Notes: generated from the sequence alone by a model not told the origin. Counted from the stretch's first letter, positions 9,822 to 18,091 are shown. The stretch is 41,125 bases of DNA from Defluviicoccus sp. (GCA_022826125.1 JAJDVM010000196.1:1-41125), one strand, 5' to 3'. Made by a program: numbers and translations.

Positions 9822-10886
9822 ATGGATTTCGGCGTCAGCTTCGCGACGGCGGCGGAGCACTGGAAAACCGCAAAACGCGCCGAGGCGCTCGGCTTCGACT
9901 ATGCCTGGTTCTCGGATACCCAGCTGTTGAACGCCGACGTGTTCGTCGCCATGGCGGCCGCGGCCGTGGAAACCTCCCGTATCCGCCTCGGCAGCGCGGT
10001 CGTCGTGCCGTCGAACCGGATAGCCCCGGTCACCGCCAACGCGCTGGCCTCGCTCAACAAGCTCGCGCCGGGGCGGATCGATTTCGGTATTTCCACCGGG
10101 TTTACCGCGCGCCGTACGATGGGCCGGGGAGCGGTGCCGCTGGCGGAGATGGCGGAATACATCGAGGCGGTCAGAGGCCTGCTCGACGGCGAGACGATCG
10201 AATGGAACGACGGCGCGGGACCGCAGAAAATCCGCTTCCTCAACCCCGAGCACGGCCTGATCAACATCGACGATCCGGTCCGTTTTCACGTCTCCGCGTT
10301 CGGGCCGAGAGGGCGGCGGCTGACGGCGCGGATCGGCACCGGCTGGATGTCGGCGGTCGGCAATCTGGACCGGGCGGCCGCCGACGCCGCCGACATGCGG
10401 GACGCCATGCGCGAAGAGGGCCGCGATCCGACCGGCCTCTACGCCACCGCGATCACCGGCGGCTGCGTACTCGCCGAGGGCGAGCCCTTCGACAGCGACC
10501 GGTCCAAGGCGCTGGCGGGACCGGCCGCCGCCGTCGCCCTGCATAACCTGGTCGAGCAGGACCGGTTCGGCACGATCCGGCTCGACCTTCCGGACACCCT
10601 CGCCCCGCTGCTCGACCGGTACCGGTCGCTGTATAGGAGCTACACGCCGGAGGACGCGCGCTACCTCACGCTCCACCGCGGCCATCTGCTGTTTCTCAGG
10701 CCGGACGAGGCGCCGCTGATTACCGCCGACCTGATCCGCGACGCGACGATCACCGGTACGAAGGCGGAGCTGCGCGAGAAGATCCGGGCGCTGGAAGAGG
10801 CCGGGTTCACGCAGTTCTCGTGCCACATCCGTTTCGGGCACGAGGAAACGCTCGACGAGTGGGCGGACGTGATCGAGGGTTTGTAG
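9822..10886 (+). CDS. LLM-class flavin-dependent oxidoreductase (luciferase-like)
   Basis: A 354-residue TIM-barrel flavoprotein of the bacterial luciferase-like superfamily. The first strand MDFGVSFATAAEH, the segment FDYAWFSDTQLL and the later APGRIDFGISTGF are typical; cofactor could be FMNH2 or F420 and the substrate is unknown. The start is ATG 9822, which has GGAGG at 9810-9814 with 7 nt spacing; the frame extends to an ATG at 9774 but those residues are not family-like. The C-terminus reads as an intact helix ending VIEGL. It converges on prfB with 9 bp between stops and diverges from the thioesterase gene. Confidence 0.9.
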   Translation: MDFGVSFATAAEHWKTAKRAEALGFDYAWFSDTQLLNADVFVAMAAAAVETSRIRLGSAVVVPSNRIAPVTANALASLNKLAPGRIDFGISTGFTARRTMGRGAVPLAEMAEYIEAVRGLLDGETIEWNDGAGPQKIRFLNPEHGLINIDDPVRFHVSAFGPRGRRLTARIGTGWMSAVGNLDRAAADAADMRDAMREEGRDPTGLYATAITGGCVLAEGEPFDSDRSKALAGPAAAVALHNLVEQDRFGTIRLDLPDTLAPLLDRYRSLYRSYTPEDARYLTLHRGHLLFLRPDEAPLITADLIRDATITGTKAELREKIRALEEAGFTQFSCHIRFGHEETLDEWADVIEGL

Positions 10887-10895
10887 CGCCCGGGC

Positions 10896-12021
10896 CTAGC
10901 AGGCCCCCGAACTCCCGGAACCCGCGCCCAGCCTCGCCGCGAGCGCCGCCGACATGAAGCTGTCGAGGTCGCCGTCGAGCACCGTCTGAGGATTCCCCTT
11001 CTCGATATTCGTCCTGAGGTCCTTGACCATCTGGTAGGGCTGGAGGACGTAGGAGCGGATCTGGTGCCCCCAGCCGATGTCGCTCTTGGCGGCGTGCTCG
11101 GCCTGGGCCTCAGCCTCGCGCTTCTGCAGCTCGAGCTCATAGAGGCGCGCGCGCAACATCGTAAAGGCCGCCGCCCGGTTGCGGTGCTGCGAGCGGTCGT
11201 TCTGGCACTGGACGACGATATTTGTCGGCAGATGGGTGATCCGCACCGCGCTGTCGGTCCGGTTGACGTGCTGGCCGCCGGCGCCGGACGCGCGATAGGT
11301 GTCGATCCGGATGTCCTTGTCCTCGATCTCGATCTCTATGTCGTCCTCGATCACCGGATAGGCCCAGACGGAGGCGAAGCTGGTATGCCGCCTCGAACTC
11401 GCATCGAAGGGGGAAATCCGGACCAGGCGATGGACGCCGCTCTCGGTCTTGAGCCAGCCATAGGCGTTTTCTCCCTTGACGCGCATCGTGACCGACTTGA
11501 CGCCGGCTTCCTCTCCGGGGCTTTCCTCCAGCAGTTCGACCGCATAACCGTGCGCTTCGGCCCAGCGCGTGTACATCCGGGCCAGCATCTCCGCCCAGTC
11601 CTGCGACTCGGTGCCGCCCGCCCCGGCGTGAATCTCGACGAAGCTGTCGTTGGAATCGGCTTCGCCGGACAGCAGGCTCTCGGTCTCCATCCGGGCCGCC
11701 CGGGCGCCAAGTTCGAGCAGCGCCGCCTCGGCTTCGCCGACGACCTCCGCGTCGTCTTCGGCTTCGCCGAGCTCTATGAGGTCCCGGTTGTCCTGCATCT
11801 CGCGGACGAGCGCGCGGTAGCCGCCGAGCGCGTTCTCGATCCTCGTCCGCTCGCGCATCACCTCGCGCGCGCGCTCCGGGTCGTCCCAGAACGCCGGGAC
11901 CTCCACAAGAGCGTTCAGCTCCGCGAGGCGGGCTTCCGACCGGTCCGGGTCAAAGATGCCTCCTCAGCAGCGCAAGGGACTGCTCGATTTCTGCGAGGAC
12001 GGATTCGATCTCCGCGCGCAT
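10896..12021 (-). CDS. prfB: Peptide chain release factor 2, expressed through a +1 programmed frameshift
   Basis: Recognises UAA and UGA stop codons and triggers peptide release. The main frame (about 351 codons from 11951) holds the SPF codon-recognition tripeptide (RISPFDAS) and the GGQ hydrolysis motif ([10 protein letters not shown]). It lacks the usual N-terminus. That is supplied by a 23-codon frame starting ATG at 12021 ([14 protein letters not shown]) and ending at an in-frame TGA (11950-11952). The two join by a +1 shift at CTT-TGA-C, giving a normal 374-residue RF2. It is the last gene of amiC-mrcA-prfB, 43 bp behind mrcA. Its level should be autoregulated, as low RF2 favours the shift. 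Confidence 0.96.
11949..11964 (-). promoter_or_regulatory. prfB: prfB +1 programmed frameshift site
   Basis: Read on the minus strand: AGGAGG (11964-11959), a 3-nt spacer CAT, then CTT TGA C (11955-11949). The internal Shine-Dalgarno three bases before the slippery CTT and the poor UGAC stop context match the classical prfB element; here the internal Shine-Dalgarno is a perfect AGGAGG. Skipping one T at the UGA moves translation into the GAC-CCG-GAC frame that encodes the rest of RF2. Confidence 0.95.
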
Positions 12022-12064
12022 GTCTTCCGACTCTGGAGTTTGTCGATGGCCCGGCGGGGCGGCG

Positions 12065-14473
12065 CTAATATAGATCGCGCCGGCGCGCCGGGGTAGCGGG
12101 GTCCTTCGAGGGCGGCGCCGAACCGGAGTCGACGACCGGGCCGGCCTGGATCGGCTCGGTTCCCGGCTTGAAGGCTTCGAGGATCACGCTTTTACCCGAA
12201 CCCCGGGCGACCAGACCGGTCTCCGCGTCCACCCGAACCAGCCGGATGCCGGGAGGGATACGAAACGGGATCGCGGGCTCGTCCTTGAGCGCCGCCTTCA
12301 TGAAGTCGCGGAAGATGGGAGCCGCGACGGAAGAGCCGGTTTCGCCCACCCCGAGAGTCCTCGGCGCGTCGAAGCCCACGAACACGCCCACCGAGAGATC
12401 CGGCGAAAATCCGACGAACCAGGTATCGAGGCTGTCATTGGTGGTCCCGGTCTTTCCGGCGAGTGGTTTCCCGACCGCGCGGATCCGGCGCCCGGTGCCG
12501 CGCTCGACCACGCCTTCCAGCATCGAAACCACCTGGTAGGCGCTTCCCGGATCGGCGACCCGCTCCCTCGTGTCGGGCACTTCGGGCTCCTCCTGGCCGG
12601 TCCAGATAACCCCGATGCAGTCGGGACAGGTGCGACGGTCGTGCCGAAAGACGGTCTTCCCGTTGCGGTCCTGGATCCGGTCGACAAAGGTCGGCACGAT
12701 TTTCCTGCCGCCATTGACCAGCATGGCATAGGCGGCGGTCAGGCGAAGCAGCGTGGTCTCGCCCGCGCCCAGCGCCATCGACAGCATCCGCGGCAGGCGA
12801 TCGACCACGCCGAGGCGTTCCGCGTGGCGCGCCACCGCCTCCATGCCGACGCGCTGCGCCACGCGCACCGTCATCAGGTTGCGGGATTTCTCGACGCCGA
12901 TCCGCATCGGGCTCGGGCCGTAGAACCGCCTGGTGTAGTTCGACGGCTTCCACTTACCGATTCCCGGGCCCTGGTCGATCACGAAGGGGGCATCGAGAAC
13001 GAGGCTCGACGGGGTAAGCCCGTGATCGAGCGCGGCGAGGTAGACGAAAGGCTTGAAGGCGGAGCCGGGCTGCCGTCTGGCCTGGGTCGCGCGGTTGAAC
13101 TCGCTCGCCTCGAAGCTGAAGCCGCCGGTCAGCGCAAGCACCCGTCCCGTATGGGGATCGAGCGCGACCAGCGCGCCGTCGATGTCGGGGATCTGCCGGA
13201 GCGCGAAGCCGCCGTCCGGCTCCGCCTCGCGCTCGACGACGATCGCGTCCCCAGGGGTGAGCACATCGGAAACCCGCTTGACCGCCGGACCCCGCTTCTG
13301 GCCCTCGAGCCGTTTCCGGGCCCAGCGCAACCGCTCAAGCGGGATCGTCCCCGCCTCGCCGGAAGCCAGCCGGATCTCGGCGGCCGCTTCGGCGACGGAC
13401 TCGACCACGGCCAACTGCCACGTGTCCGGCATACCCTCCGTGTCGAGCCCGGCGAGCTGGGGGCCCCACAGACGATCCGGATCGATCCTGGCAATGGGCC
13501 CGCGCCAGCCATGCCGCCGGTCGTAGGCGATCAGACCGTTGCGCAACGCCCGGTCGGCCTCGGCCTGCAGGCGCGGATCGAGGGTCGTGCGTACCGACAA
13601 CCCGCCGCCATAGAGCTGCGCTTCGCCGAAACGGTCGGCGAGCTCGCGGCGGACCTCCTCGACGAAATATTCCGCTTTTGCGATCAGGACCTTGTCGGGA
13701 GTCCGGATCTCGACCGGACGGGATCGCGCCAGCGCGGCTTCGGAATCGCCGATGCGGCCGTCCTCCAGCAGCCTGCGGATCACGTAATCGCGCCTGGCGC
13801 GGGCGGCCTCCGGCCGGCGTTTCGGGTGATAGTTGTTGGGCGCCTTGGGCAGGCCGGCGAGAAAGGCCGCTTCCGCCAGCGTGAGCTCGTCGAGGGATTT
13901 GTTGAAATAGTTGATCGCCGCCGCCGCGACGCCGTAGGAGCCGAAACCGAGATAGATCTGGTTGAGATAGAGCTCGAGGATCCGCTCCTTGGACAGCGCC
14001 CGTTCGATCCGGAAGGCGAGGACGATCTCGCGGATCTTGCGCCGGTAGGACACGGCGTCGGTCAGGAGGAAGTTCTTCGTCACCTGCTGGGTGATGGTGG
14101 AGGCGCCGACCGGCCGGCGGTCGGTGCCGATCTGCATCAGGTTCCTGACAGCCGCCACCGCGATGCCCGGGAGGTCGATCCCCGGATGTTCGAAGAACGT
14201 CTTGTCCTCGGCCGAGACGAAGGCGTCGATCACCCGGCGGGGCATCGCCGGGACCGGAACGAACACCCTCTTTTCGGTGGCGAACTCGGCGAGAAGCCGG
14301 CCGTCGCCGGCGTGAACGCGGCTCACCATCGGCGGCTCGTAGTCGGCGAGCTGGGCGTAGTCCGGCAGGTCGCGGCCGTAGGTGTGAAGCAGCCAGAACA
14401 CACCCCCGCCGGCGAGAAGCCCGACGACGCCAATCAGCAAAGCCAGTACGCCGATCGTCTTCAGAACACGCAT
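12065..14473 (-). CDS. mrcA: Penicillin-binding protein 1A (class A, bifunctional)
   Basis: Polymerises and cross-links peptidoglycan in the periplasm, anchored by an N-terminal membrane segment (about residues 7-30). The GT51 glycosyltransferase domain carries the EDKTFFEHPGID motif with catalytic Glu89 and the QQVTKN motif near 129-134. The transpeptidase domain has SAFK (471-474) with the acylated serine, SRN (530-532) and KTGT (674-677). An inserted OB-like region of about 320-430 is typical for PBP1A. It has 802 residues and a proline-rich tail. It lies between amiC upstream (about 70 bp) and prfB downstream, the conserved alphaproteobacterial order. Confidence 0.96.
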   Translation of the reverse strand: MRVLKTIGVLALLIGVVGLLAGGGVFWLLHTYGRDLPDYAQLADYEPPMVSRVHAGDGRLLAEFATEKRVFVPVPAMPRRVIDAFVSAEDKTFFEHPGIDLPGIAVAAVRNLMQIGTDRRPVGASTITQQVTKNFLLTDAVSYRRKIREIVLAFRIERALSKERILELYLNQIYLGFGSYGVAAAAINYFNKSLDELTLAEAAFLAGLPKAPNNYHPKRRPEAARARRDYVIRRLLEDGRIGDSEAALARSRPVEIRTPDKVLIAKAEYFVEEVRRELADRFGEAQLYGGGLSVRTTLDPRLQAEADRALRNGLIAYDRRHGWRGPIARIDPDRLWGPQLAGLDTEGMPDTWQLAVVESVAEAAAEIRLASGEAGTIPLERLRWARKRLEGQKRGPAVKRVSDVLTPGDAIVVEREAEPDGGFALRQIPDIDGALVALDPHTGRVLALTGGFSFEASEFNRATQARRQPGSAFKPFVYLAALDHGLTPSSLVLDAPFVIDQGPGIGKWKPSNYTRRFYGPSPMRIGVEKSRNLMTVRVAQRVGMEAVARHAERLGVVDRLPRMLSMALGAGETTLLRLTAAYAMLVNGGRKIVPTFVDRIQDRNGKTVFRHDRRTCPDCIGVIWTGQEEPEVPDTRERVADPGSAYQVVSMLEGVVERGTGRRIRAVGKPLAGKTGTTNDSLDTWFVGFSPDLSVGVFVGFDAPRTLGVGETGSSVAAPIFRDFMKAALKDEPAIPFRIPPGIRLVRVDAETGLVARGSGKSVILEAFKPGTEPIQAGPVVDSGSAPPSKDPATPARRRDLY

Positions 14474-14542
14474 GTGAACCGCGGCAGAAATGGCGGTTCG
14501 GGGGCGATCCCGGAACCGTTCAGGATAATATGGACATCGAGA

Positions 14543-15745
14543 CTACCGCTTAAAGGCCTGCTCGCGGGCAAAATAGCGATCGACGGCGCGGACGATGGCG
14601 GCGGTGACGCGCTCGCGCTCGCGCCTCTGGTTGAGGCGGCGCTCGTCCGACGGGTTGGAGAGATAGCCGAGCTCCACCAGGACCGACGGAACGTCGGGCG
14701 CCTTGAGAACCGCAAACCCCGCGAAACGGTGGGTGTTGCGAAGGAGCGGCCGAACCTTGCCGATCTCGTTCGTGAGGATCCGCGCGAAGTCCGCCGAATC
14801 GTTCATGGTCTGGCGTTGGGCAAGGTCTATGAGAAAGCTGGCGACGTCGGAGGTTTGCTCGTTGAGGTCGATGCCGGCGATCAGATCGGCCTTGTTCTCC
14901 TTGGCGGCGAGCCTGGCCGCCTGACGGTCGGAGGCCCGTTCGGAAAGGGTGTAGATGGAAGCGCCGCGCACACTGCTTCTGCGGATCGAATCGGCGTGGA
15001 GCGAGATAAAGATGTCCGCCGCCCGGCGACGCGCGATCGCGACGCGCATCCGAAGCGGCACGAACACGTCCCGCACCCGGGTCAGAACCACCCGGTAGCG
15101 CCCCGACGCACGGAGCTTTCTCGCCAGAGTCAGGGCGTGGCTCAGCGTCACCCGCTTTTCCCGCGTGCCGCGGACGCCGATCGCGCCGGGATCGACGCCG
15201 CCATGTCCCGGATCGATGGCAACCGTCTTCACGCTCCGTGGGATCCGGCGCTTGGGCAGCGGGATCGGCGCGGTGTCGGTCCGGGGCGCGGCGGCGGGTT
15301 TGGGTTTCGCGTGGCGCGAGAACTCCGCCGCGCTCACCGGGCGCAAATCCACGACCAGGCGGTGGATCCGGCCGGTCTTGGGAGGCAGCACGAAGGCCCT
15401 CGCGATCGCCACCGGCCTCGAGACGTCAAGCACGACCCGCGAGACGTTGTCCCGGAAATGCCCGTACCGGAACGCCCTGATCAGCCCGCCCCTCGGCGTC
15501 CTCAGCGGATCGAGCCGCCATGTGACGGCCGGCAGATCGATGACCACCCGGTAGGGCTTTTCCAGGGTAAAGACGTTGAACGAGACGGGCGTGTTCAGGT
15601 CCAGAACGAATCGGGTGCTGGTCTTGCCGGGACCGATTCGCGCGCTCAGCACCTCGGTGGCGGACTGCGCGGCGGGCGCCGCGGAGACGGCTAACGCCAT
15701 CGCAACTCCGACGCATGTCAAGAGTTGCGATCGTCTCAGGAACAT
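14543..15745 (-). CDS. amiC: N-acetylmuramoyl-L-alanine amidase, AMIN plus Amidase_3
   Basis: A periplasmic zinc amidase that removes stem peptides from septal peptidoglycan to let daughter cells separate. The signal peptide covers about residues 1-29 (hydrophobic core CVGVAMALAVSAAP). An AMIN targeting domain follows at about 35-140, then a Pro/Ala linker, then the Amidase_3 domain from about 172. Zinc and catalytic residues are visible: His181 (DPGHGG), Glu196, His250 (SLHAD) and Glu358 (VLVELGYLSN). Length is 400 residues. It begins the amiC-mrcA-prfB operon and has a plausible promoter just upstream. Confidence 0.95.
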   Translation of the reverse strand: MFLRRSQLLTCVGVAMALAVSAAPAAQSATEVLSARIGPGKTSTRFVLDLNTPVSFNVFTLEKPYRVVIDLPAVTWRLDPLRTPRGGLIRAFRYGHFRDNVSRVVLDVSRPVAIARAFVLPPKTGRIHRLVVDLRPVSAAEFSRHAKPKPAAAPRTDTAPIPLPKRRIPRSVKTVAIDPGHGGVDPGAIGVRGTREKRVTLSHALTLARKLRASGRYRVVLTRVRDVFVPLRMRVAIARRRAADIFISLHADSIRRSSVRGASIYTLSERASDRQAARLAAKENKADLIAGIDLNEQTSDVASFLIDLAQRQTMNDSADFARILTNEIGKVRPLLRNTHRFAGFAVLKAPDVPSVLVELGYLSNPSDERRLNQRRERERVTAAIVRAVDRYFAREQAFKR

Positions 15746-15772
15746 ATGGCCAGCCCCAAATCCCCGCCCGCA

Positions 15773-15801
15773 TCTATACGCGGGGCGAAGGACTTAGTCC
15801 A
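15773..15801 (-). promoter_or_regulatory. Candidate sigma70-like promoter of amiC-mrcA-prfB
   Basis: On the minus strand TGGACT (15801-15796), 17 nt spacer, TATAGA (15778-15773). The predicted transcript start is near 15766, about 20 nt before the amiC ATG. The -10 matches the consensus at five of six bases and the -35 at four of six. Based on motif and position only. Confidence 0.4.
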
Positions 15802-15856
15802 CGATGCGAACGGTGTCTCGGCCGAATCGGTTGCGCCGGATACGGGCCGATTTCGG

Positions 15857-16111
15857 TCAGTCGCGAAGATCGGCGAGCGCGATGATCCGGTATTCCTCGA
15901 TATTGCCCATCGCGTTGCCCGCCACGACCTCGCGCAACGCCTCGTGGTCGTCGACATCGACCAGGGTCGCATATCCCTTGAGCCCGGCGATGGGGTAGAC
16001 CGACGCCCGGTTGCTTTGTCCCAGAGAGACGAAATGGTTGACGCACTGACCCACGGGCGCGTCCTTGGTGCGGTGCGGCGGCGGACGGTTGATGATCAGG
16101 AATTTCGCCAC
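15857..16111 (-). CDS. YciI/muconolactone-isomerase-like small protein, copy 2
   Basis: An 84-residue protein beginning MAKFLIINRPPP. It has the size and beta-alpha-beta pattern of the dimeric ferredoxin-like fold used by YciI and muconolactone isomerase proteins, but I cannot assign a reaction. It clearly resembles the gene just upstream (shared MAKFL..RP start, VDVDDHEAL versus VDVEDHDEL, and a closing EYRIIALADL versus SYEVYPLGTL), so the two come from a tandem duplication. The start is GTG at 16111, preceded by GAGGAG. It is the third gene of the RidA-repeat operon. The upstream copy is longer at its C-terminus by about 14 residues. Confidence 0.8.
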   Translation of the reverse strand: MAKFLIINRPPPHRTKDAPVGQCVNHFVSLGQSNRASVYPIAGLKGYATLVDVDDHEALREVVAGNAMGNIEEYRIIALADLRD

Positions 16112-16128
16112 GATTCGCTCCTCGAACG

Positions 16129-16425
16129 CTACTGGATGATCCCGGCTTCGCGCATCGCCCGGGTCTCGCCTTCCAGCGTGCCGAGCGGGTAGACCTCGTA
16201 CGAGCCCCAGCTCCCGCCCGGGTTGCGGAACAGCAGGGTCATCAACTCGTCATGATCCTCGACGTCGACGAAAACCGCGAAGCCGGCGCCGTTGTCCTCG
16301 ACGATCTCATAGACCTCCGCCCTGCCCTCGTCGCGGAGCGCCCGCCACTGGGCGCGCGCGCCCTCCACATTGGCCTTTTGCGGCAGCGGTTTCTTGGGCC
16401 GCGCCAGAACCAGAAACTTGGCCAT
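16129..16425 (-). CDS. YciI/muconolactone-isomerase-like small protein, copy 1
   Basis: A 98-residue protein (MAKFLVLARPKKPLP) with predicted ferredoxin-like alpha/beta-barrel topology, function unknown. The Shine-Dalgarno GAGGAG overlaps the stop codon of the triple-RidA gene, with 9 bp between stop and ATG, so translation of the two is probably coupled. The segment DNGAGFAVFVDVEDHDEL is the shared core with its downstream paralogue. Proteins of this fold often bind small aromatic or lactone compounds. With RidA next door, a role in handling a reactive small metabolite is a reasonable inference, no more. Confidence 0.82.
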   Translation of the reverse strand: MAKFLVLARPKKPLPQKANVEGARAQWRALRDEGRAEVYEIVEDNGAGFAVFVDVEDHDELMTLLFRNPGGSWGSYEVYPLGTLEGETRAMREAGIIQ

Positions 16426-16434
16426 CGTCGCTCC

Positions 16435-17685
16435 TCAGCTTCGGACCGCCCCGATCAGGTCGATCTCGATCATTGCGTCCTTGACCAGAAGGGCCGTGGT
16501 GCCCACCGTGGTGCGGGCGGGCGGAGTCGGAAAATATTCCTTCCAGACCTCGTCGAAGCCATTGAAATCGTTCAGATCTTCCAGAAAGACCTGCGCCTTG
16601 ATCACCTCGTCGAGCGAGCTTCCGGCGGCGGTGAAGGTACGCGTGAGGTTATCGAGGACGTAGCGGGTCCGCTTCTTGATGTCCGAACCGTAATAGGGAA
16701 ACGCCGGATCGGTCCGCGCCTCGGCGGGGATGCCCGTCCTGAAGTCGCTCGGCAGCTGCCCGGCGGCGAATACGTAGTCGCCCAGCCGATAGGCCTCGGT
16801 GTAGTTGGCGAGCGGCCGCGGCGCGTCCGACTTGACGGCGGCGCACTCGAGCTCGCCCGGGACGTAGCCGATCAGGTCGACCTCGATCATCGCATCCTTG
16901 ACCAGGAGACCGCTCGTGCCGACGGTCGTGCGCGCGGGCGGAGTGCTGAAATACTCCTTCCAGACCTCGTCGAAAGCATCGAACTCGTCGAGGTCCTCGA
17001 GAAAGACCTGCGCCTTGACGACATGGTCGAGCGAGGAGCCGGCCGCCTCGAACGTCCCGGCGAGGTTCTCCAGCACGTAACGGGTGCGTTTCTTGATGTC
17101 CGAGCCGTAATAGGGGAACGCCGGATCGGTCCGCGCCTCGGCGGGGATCCCTGTCCTGAAGTCGCTGGGCAGCTGCCCGGCGGCGAACACCAGACCGCCG
17201 ACCCGGTAGGCCTCGGTGTAGTTCGCCAGAGGCTGTGGCGCATCCGACGTGACCGGGACGCAATCGAGCTCGTCCGGGCGGTAGCCGATCAGGTCGATCT
17301 CGATCATCGCGTCCTTCACCAGGAGACCGCTGGTGCCGACCGTGGTGCGCGCGGGCGGAGTGCTGAAATACTCCTTCCAGACCTCGTCGAAAGCGTTGAA
17401 ATCGTTGAGGTCTTCGAGAAACACCTGCGCCTTGACGATGTGGTCGAGCGAGGAACCCGCCGCCTCGAAGGTCTTCGCGAGATTCTTCAGCACGTAGTGC
17501 GTGCGCTTCTTGATGTCCGAACCGTAATAGGGAAAGGCCGGGTCGGTCCGCGCCTCGGGCGGAATGCCGGTCTTGAAATCGGTGGGAAGCTGGCCCGCGG
17601 CAAAAACCAGCCCGCCGGCGCAGAACGCTTCGGTGTAGTTGGCCAACGGTTGGGGGATATGCGACTTGACGGCCTCGACGCGCAT
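16435..17685 (-). CDS. Triple-domain RidA/YjgF-family protein (single-chain trimer)
   Basis: A 416-residue chain made of three tandem RidA-like domains of exactly 139 residues. PLANYTEA recurs at 13, 152 and 291, and PPARTTVG recurs with its Arg at 113, 252 and 391. RidA enzymes hydrolyse reactive enamine/imine intermediates and normally assemble as trimers of about 130-residue subunits. Each repeat keeps the Arg that corresponds to the catalytic Arg105 of E. coli RidA and the Glu of the IEI segment. Repeats are about 85-90% alike in protein but differ at many synonymous sites, so all three appear selected. It starts ATG 17685 and leads an operon with two YciI-like genes, divergent from rne. 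Confidence 0.92.
   Translation of the reverse strand: MRVEAVKSHIPQPLANYTEAFCAGGLVFAAGQLPTDFKTGIPPEARTDPAFPYYGSDIKKRTHYVLKNLAKTFEAAGSSLDHIVKAQVFLEDLNDFNAFDEVWKEYFSTPPARTTVGTSGLLVKDAMIEIDLIGYRPDELDCVPVTSDAPQPLANYTEAYRVGGLVFAAGQLPSDFRTGIPAEARTDPAFPYYGSDIKKRTRYVLENLAGTFEAAGSSLDHVVKAQVFLEDLDEFDAFDEVWKEYFSTPPARTTVGTSGLLVKDAMIEVDLIGYVPGELECAAVKSDAPRPLANYTEAYRLGDYVFAAGQLPSDFRTGIPAEARTDPAFPYYGSDIKKRTRYVLDNLTRTFTAAGSSLDEVIKAQVFLEDLNDFNGFDEVWKEYFPTPPARTTVGTTALLVKDAMIEIDLIGAVRS
16435..17685 (-). repeat. Three 417-bp tandem direct repeats inside the RidA-family gene
   Basis: Units in gene order: 17685-17269, 17268-16852 and 16851-16435. The period is exactly 417 bp with no indels. Shared blocks such as the segment encoding EARTDPAFPYYGSDIKKRT are nearly identical, while other codons differ silently, consistent with an old duplication held by selection or partly homogenised by gene conversion. 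Confidence 0.92.
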
Positions 17686-17775
17686 GGGTCTCTACCTGAC
17701 GGGTCCTTTCCCGGATTGTCTATCGGCCCGGGCCTTCCGGCGCAACTCTGCCGGACCCCTGTTTCGGGATACCGG

Positions 17776-17804
17776 TTGAGTATACGCCCCGGCGCCATTA
17801 TGTT
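17776..17804 (+). promoter_or_regulatory. Candidate sigma70-like promoter of rne
   Basis: TTGAGT (17776-17781), 17 nt spacer, TATGTT (17799-17804), predicted start near 17811. The spacer contains a minus-strand TATACT, so divergent transcription of the RidA operon may use overlapping sites. Motif evidence only. Confidence 0.4.
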
Positions 17805-17864
17805 GCGGGCGTGATCGACATGGCTCGATCGCGACTGCGGCGCCCTCACGCGGTGTCGCCCCGA

Positions 17865-17898
17865 CAGCGTGGCCGGCAAGCGCCGGCGAAGCACGCTG
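17865..17898 (+). other. Stable RNA hairpin in the rne 5' leader
   Basis: The outer stem CAGCGTG/CACGCTG (17865-17871 with 17892-17898) stacks directly on the inner stem GCCGGC/GCCGGC (17872-17877 with 17882-17887). The loop is AAGC, and a GAAG bulge (17888-17891) lies on the 3' side. The 13 base pairs are all Watson-Crick. It lies about 55 nt downstream of the predicted transcript start and about 190 nt before the rne ATG, with no T-run after it, so it is a leader structure and not an intrinsic terminator. Confidence 0.6.
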
Positions 17899-18091
17899 AC
17901 GTCGGAATTTGGAGAAATGACGGCCAGGCCCGGAGCAAGCAGAGAGTTCGGCAGCCGGATCGACCGCGATCGGACGGAGCGCAATCCGTTCGGCCGGTGT
18001 TCGACGGCGCCGCTTGCCAGGGTGGCCGCAACACGGCCGATCGCGCAGCCAGGACACCTGGCGTCGCGCCGCATCGGCTCCGGAGCAATTC

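Larger units (their letters stand above)
17686..18091 (+). other. Long rne leader / divergent intergenic region
   Basis: A 406 bp stretch without a supported gene between the RidA-repeat operon (minus) and rne (plus). It holds a candidate rne promoter (17776-17804), a TATACT on the minus strand (17784-17779) that could serve the RidA operon, and a strong hairpin at 17865-17898. Short frames here have no codon pattern of their own. From the predicted start near 17811 the rne 5' UTR would be about 280 nt, similar in scale to the long leader through which E. coli RNase E regulates itself. Confidence 0.6.

Noticed and set aside
10896..11906. prfB starting at the internal GTG 11906
   Set aside because: This would remove the RF2 N-terminal helix; the upstream 23-codon frame with the CTT-TGA-C shift site restores it.
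12641..15694. 1017-codon plus-strand frame
   Set aside because: Antisense to mrcA and amiC, both of which show full catalytic motifs; typical of GC-rich third-position bias.
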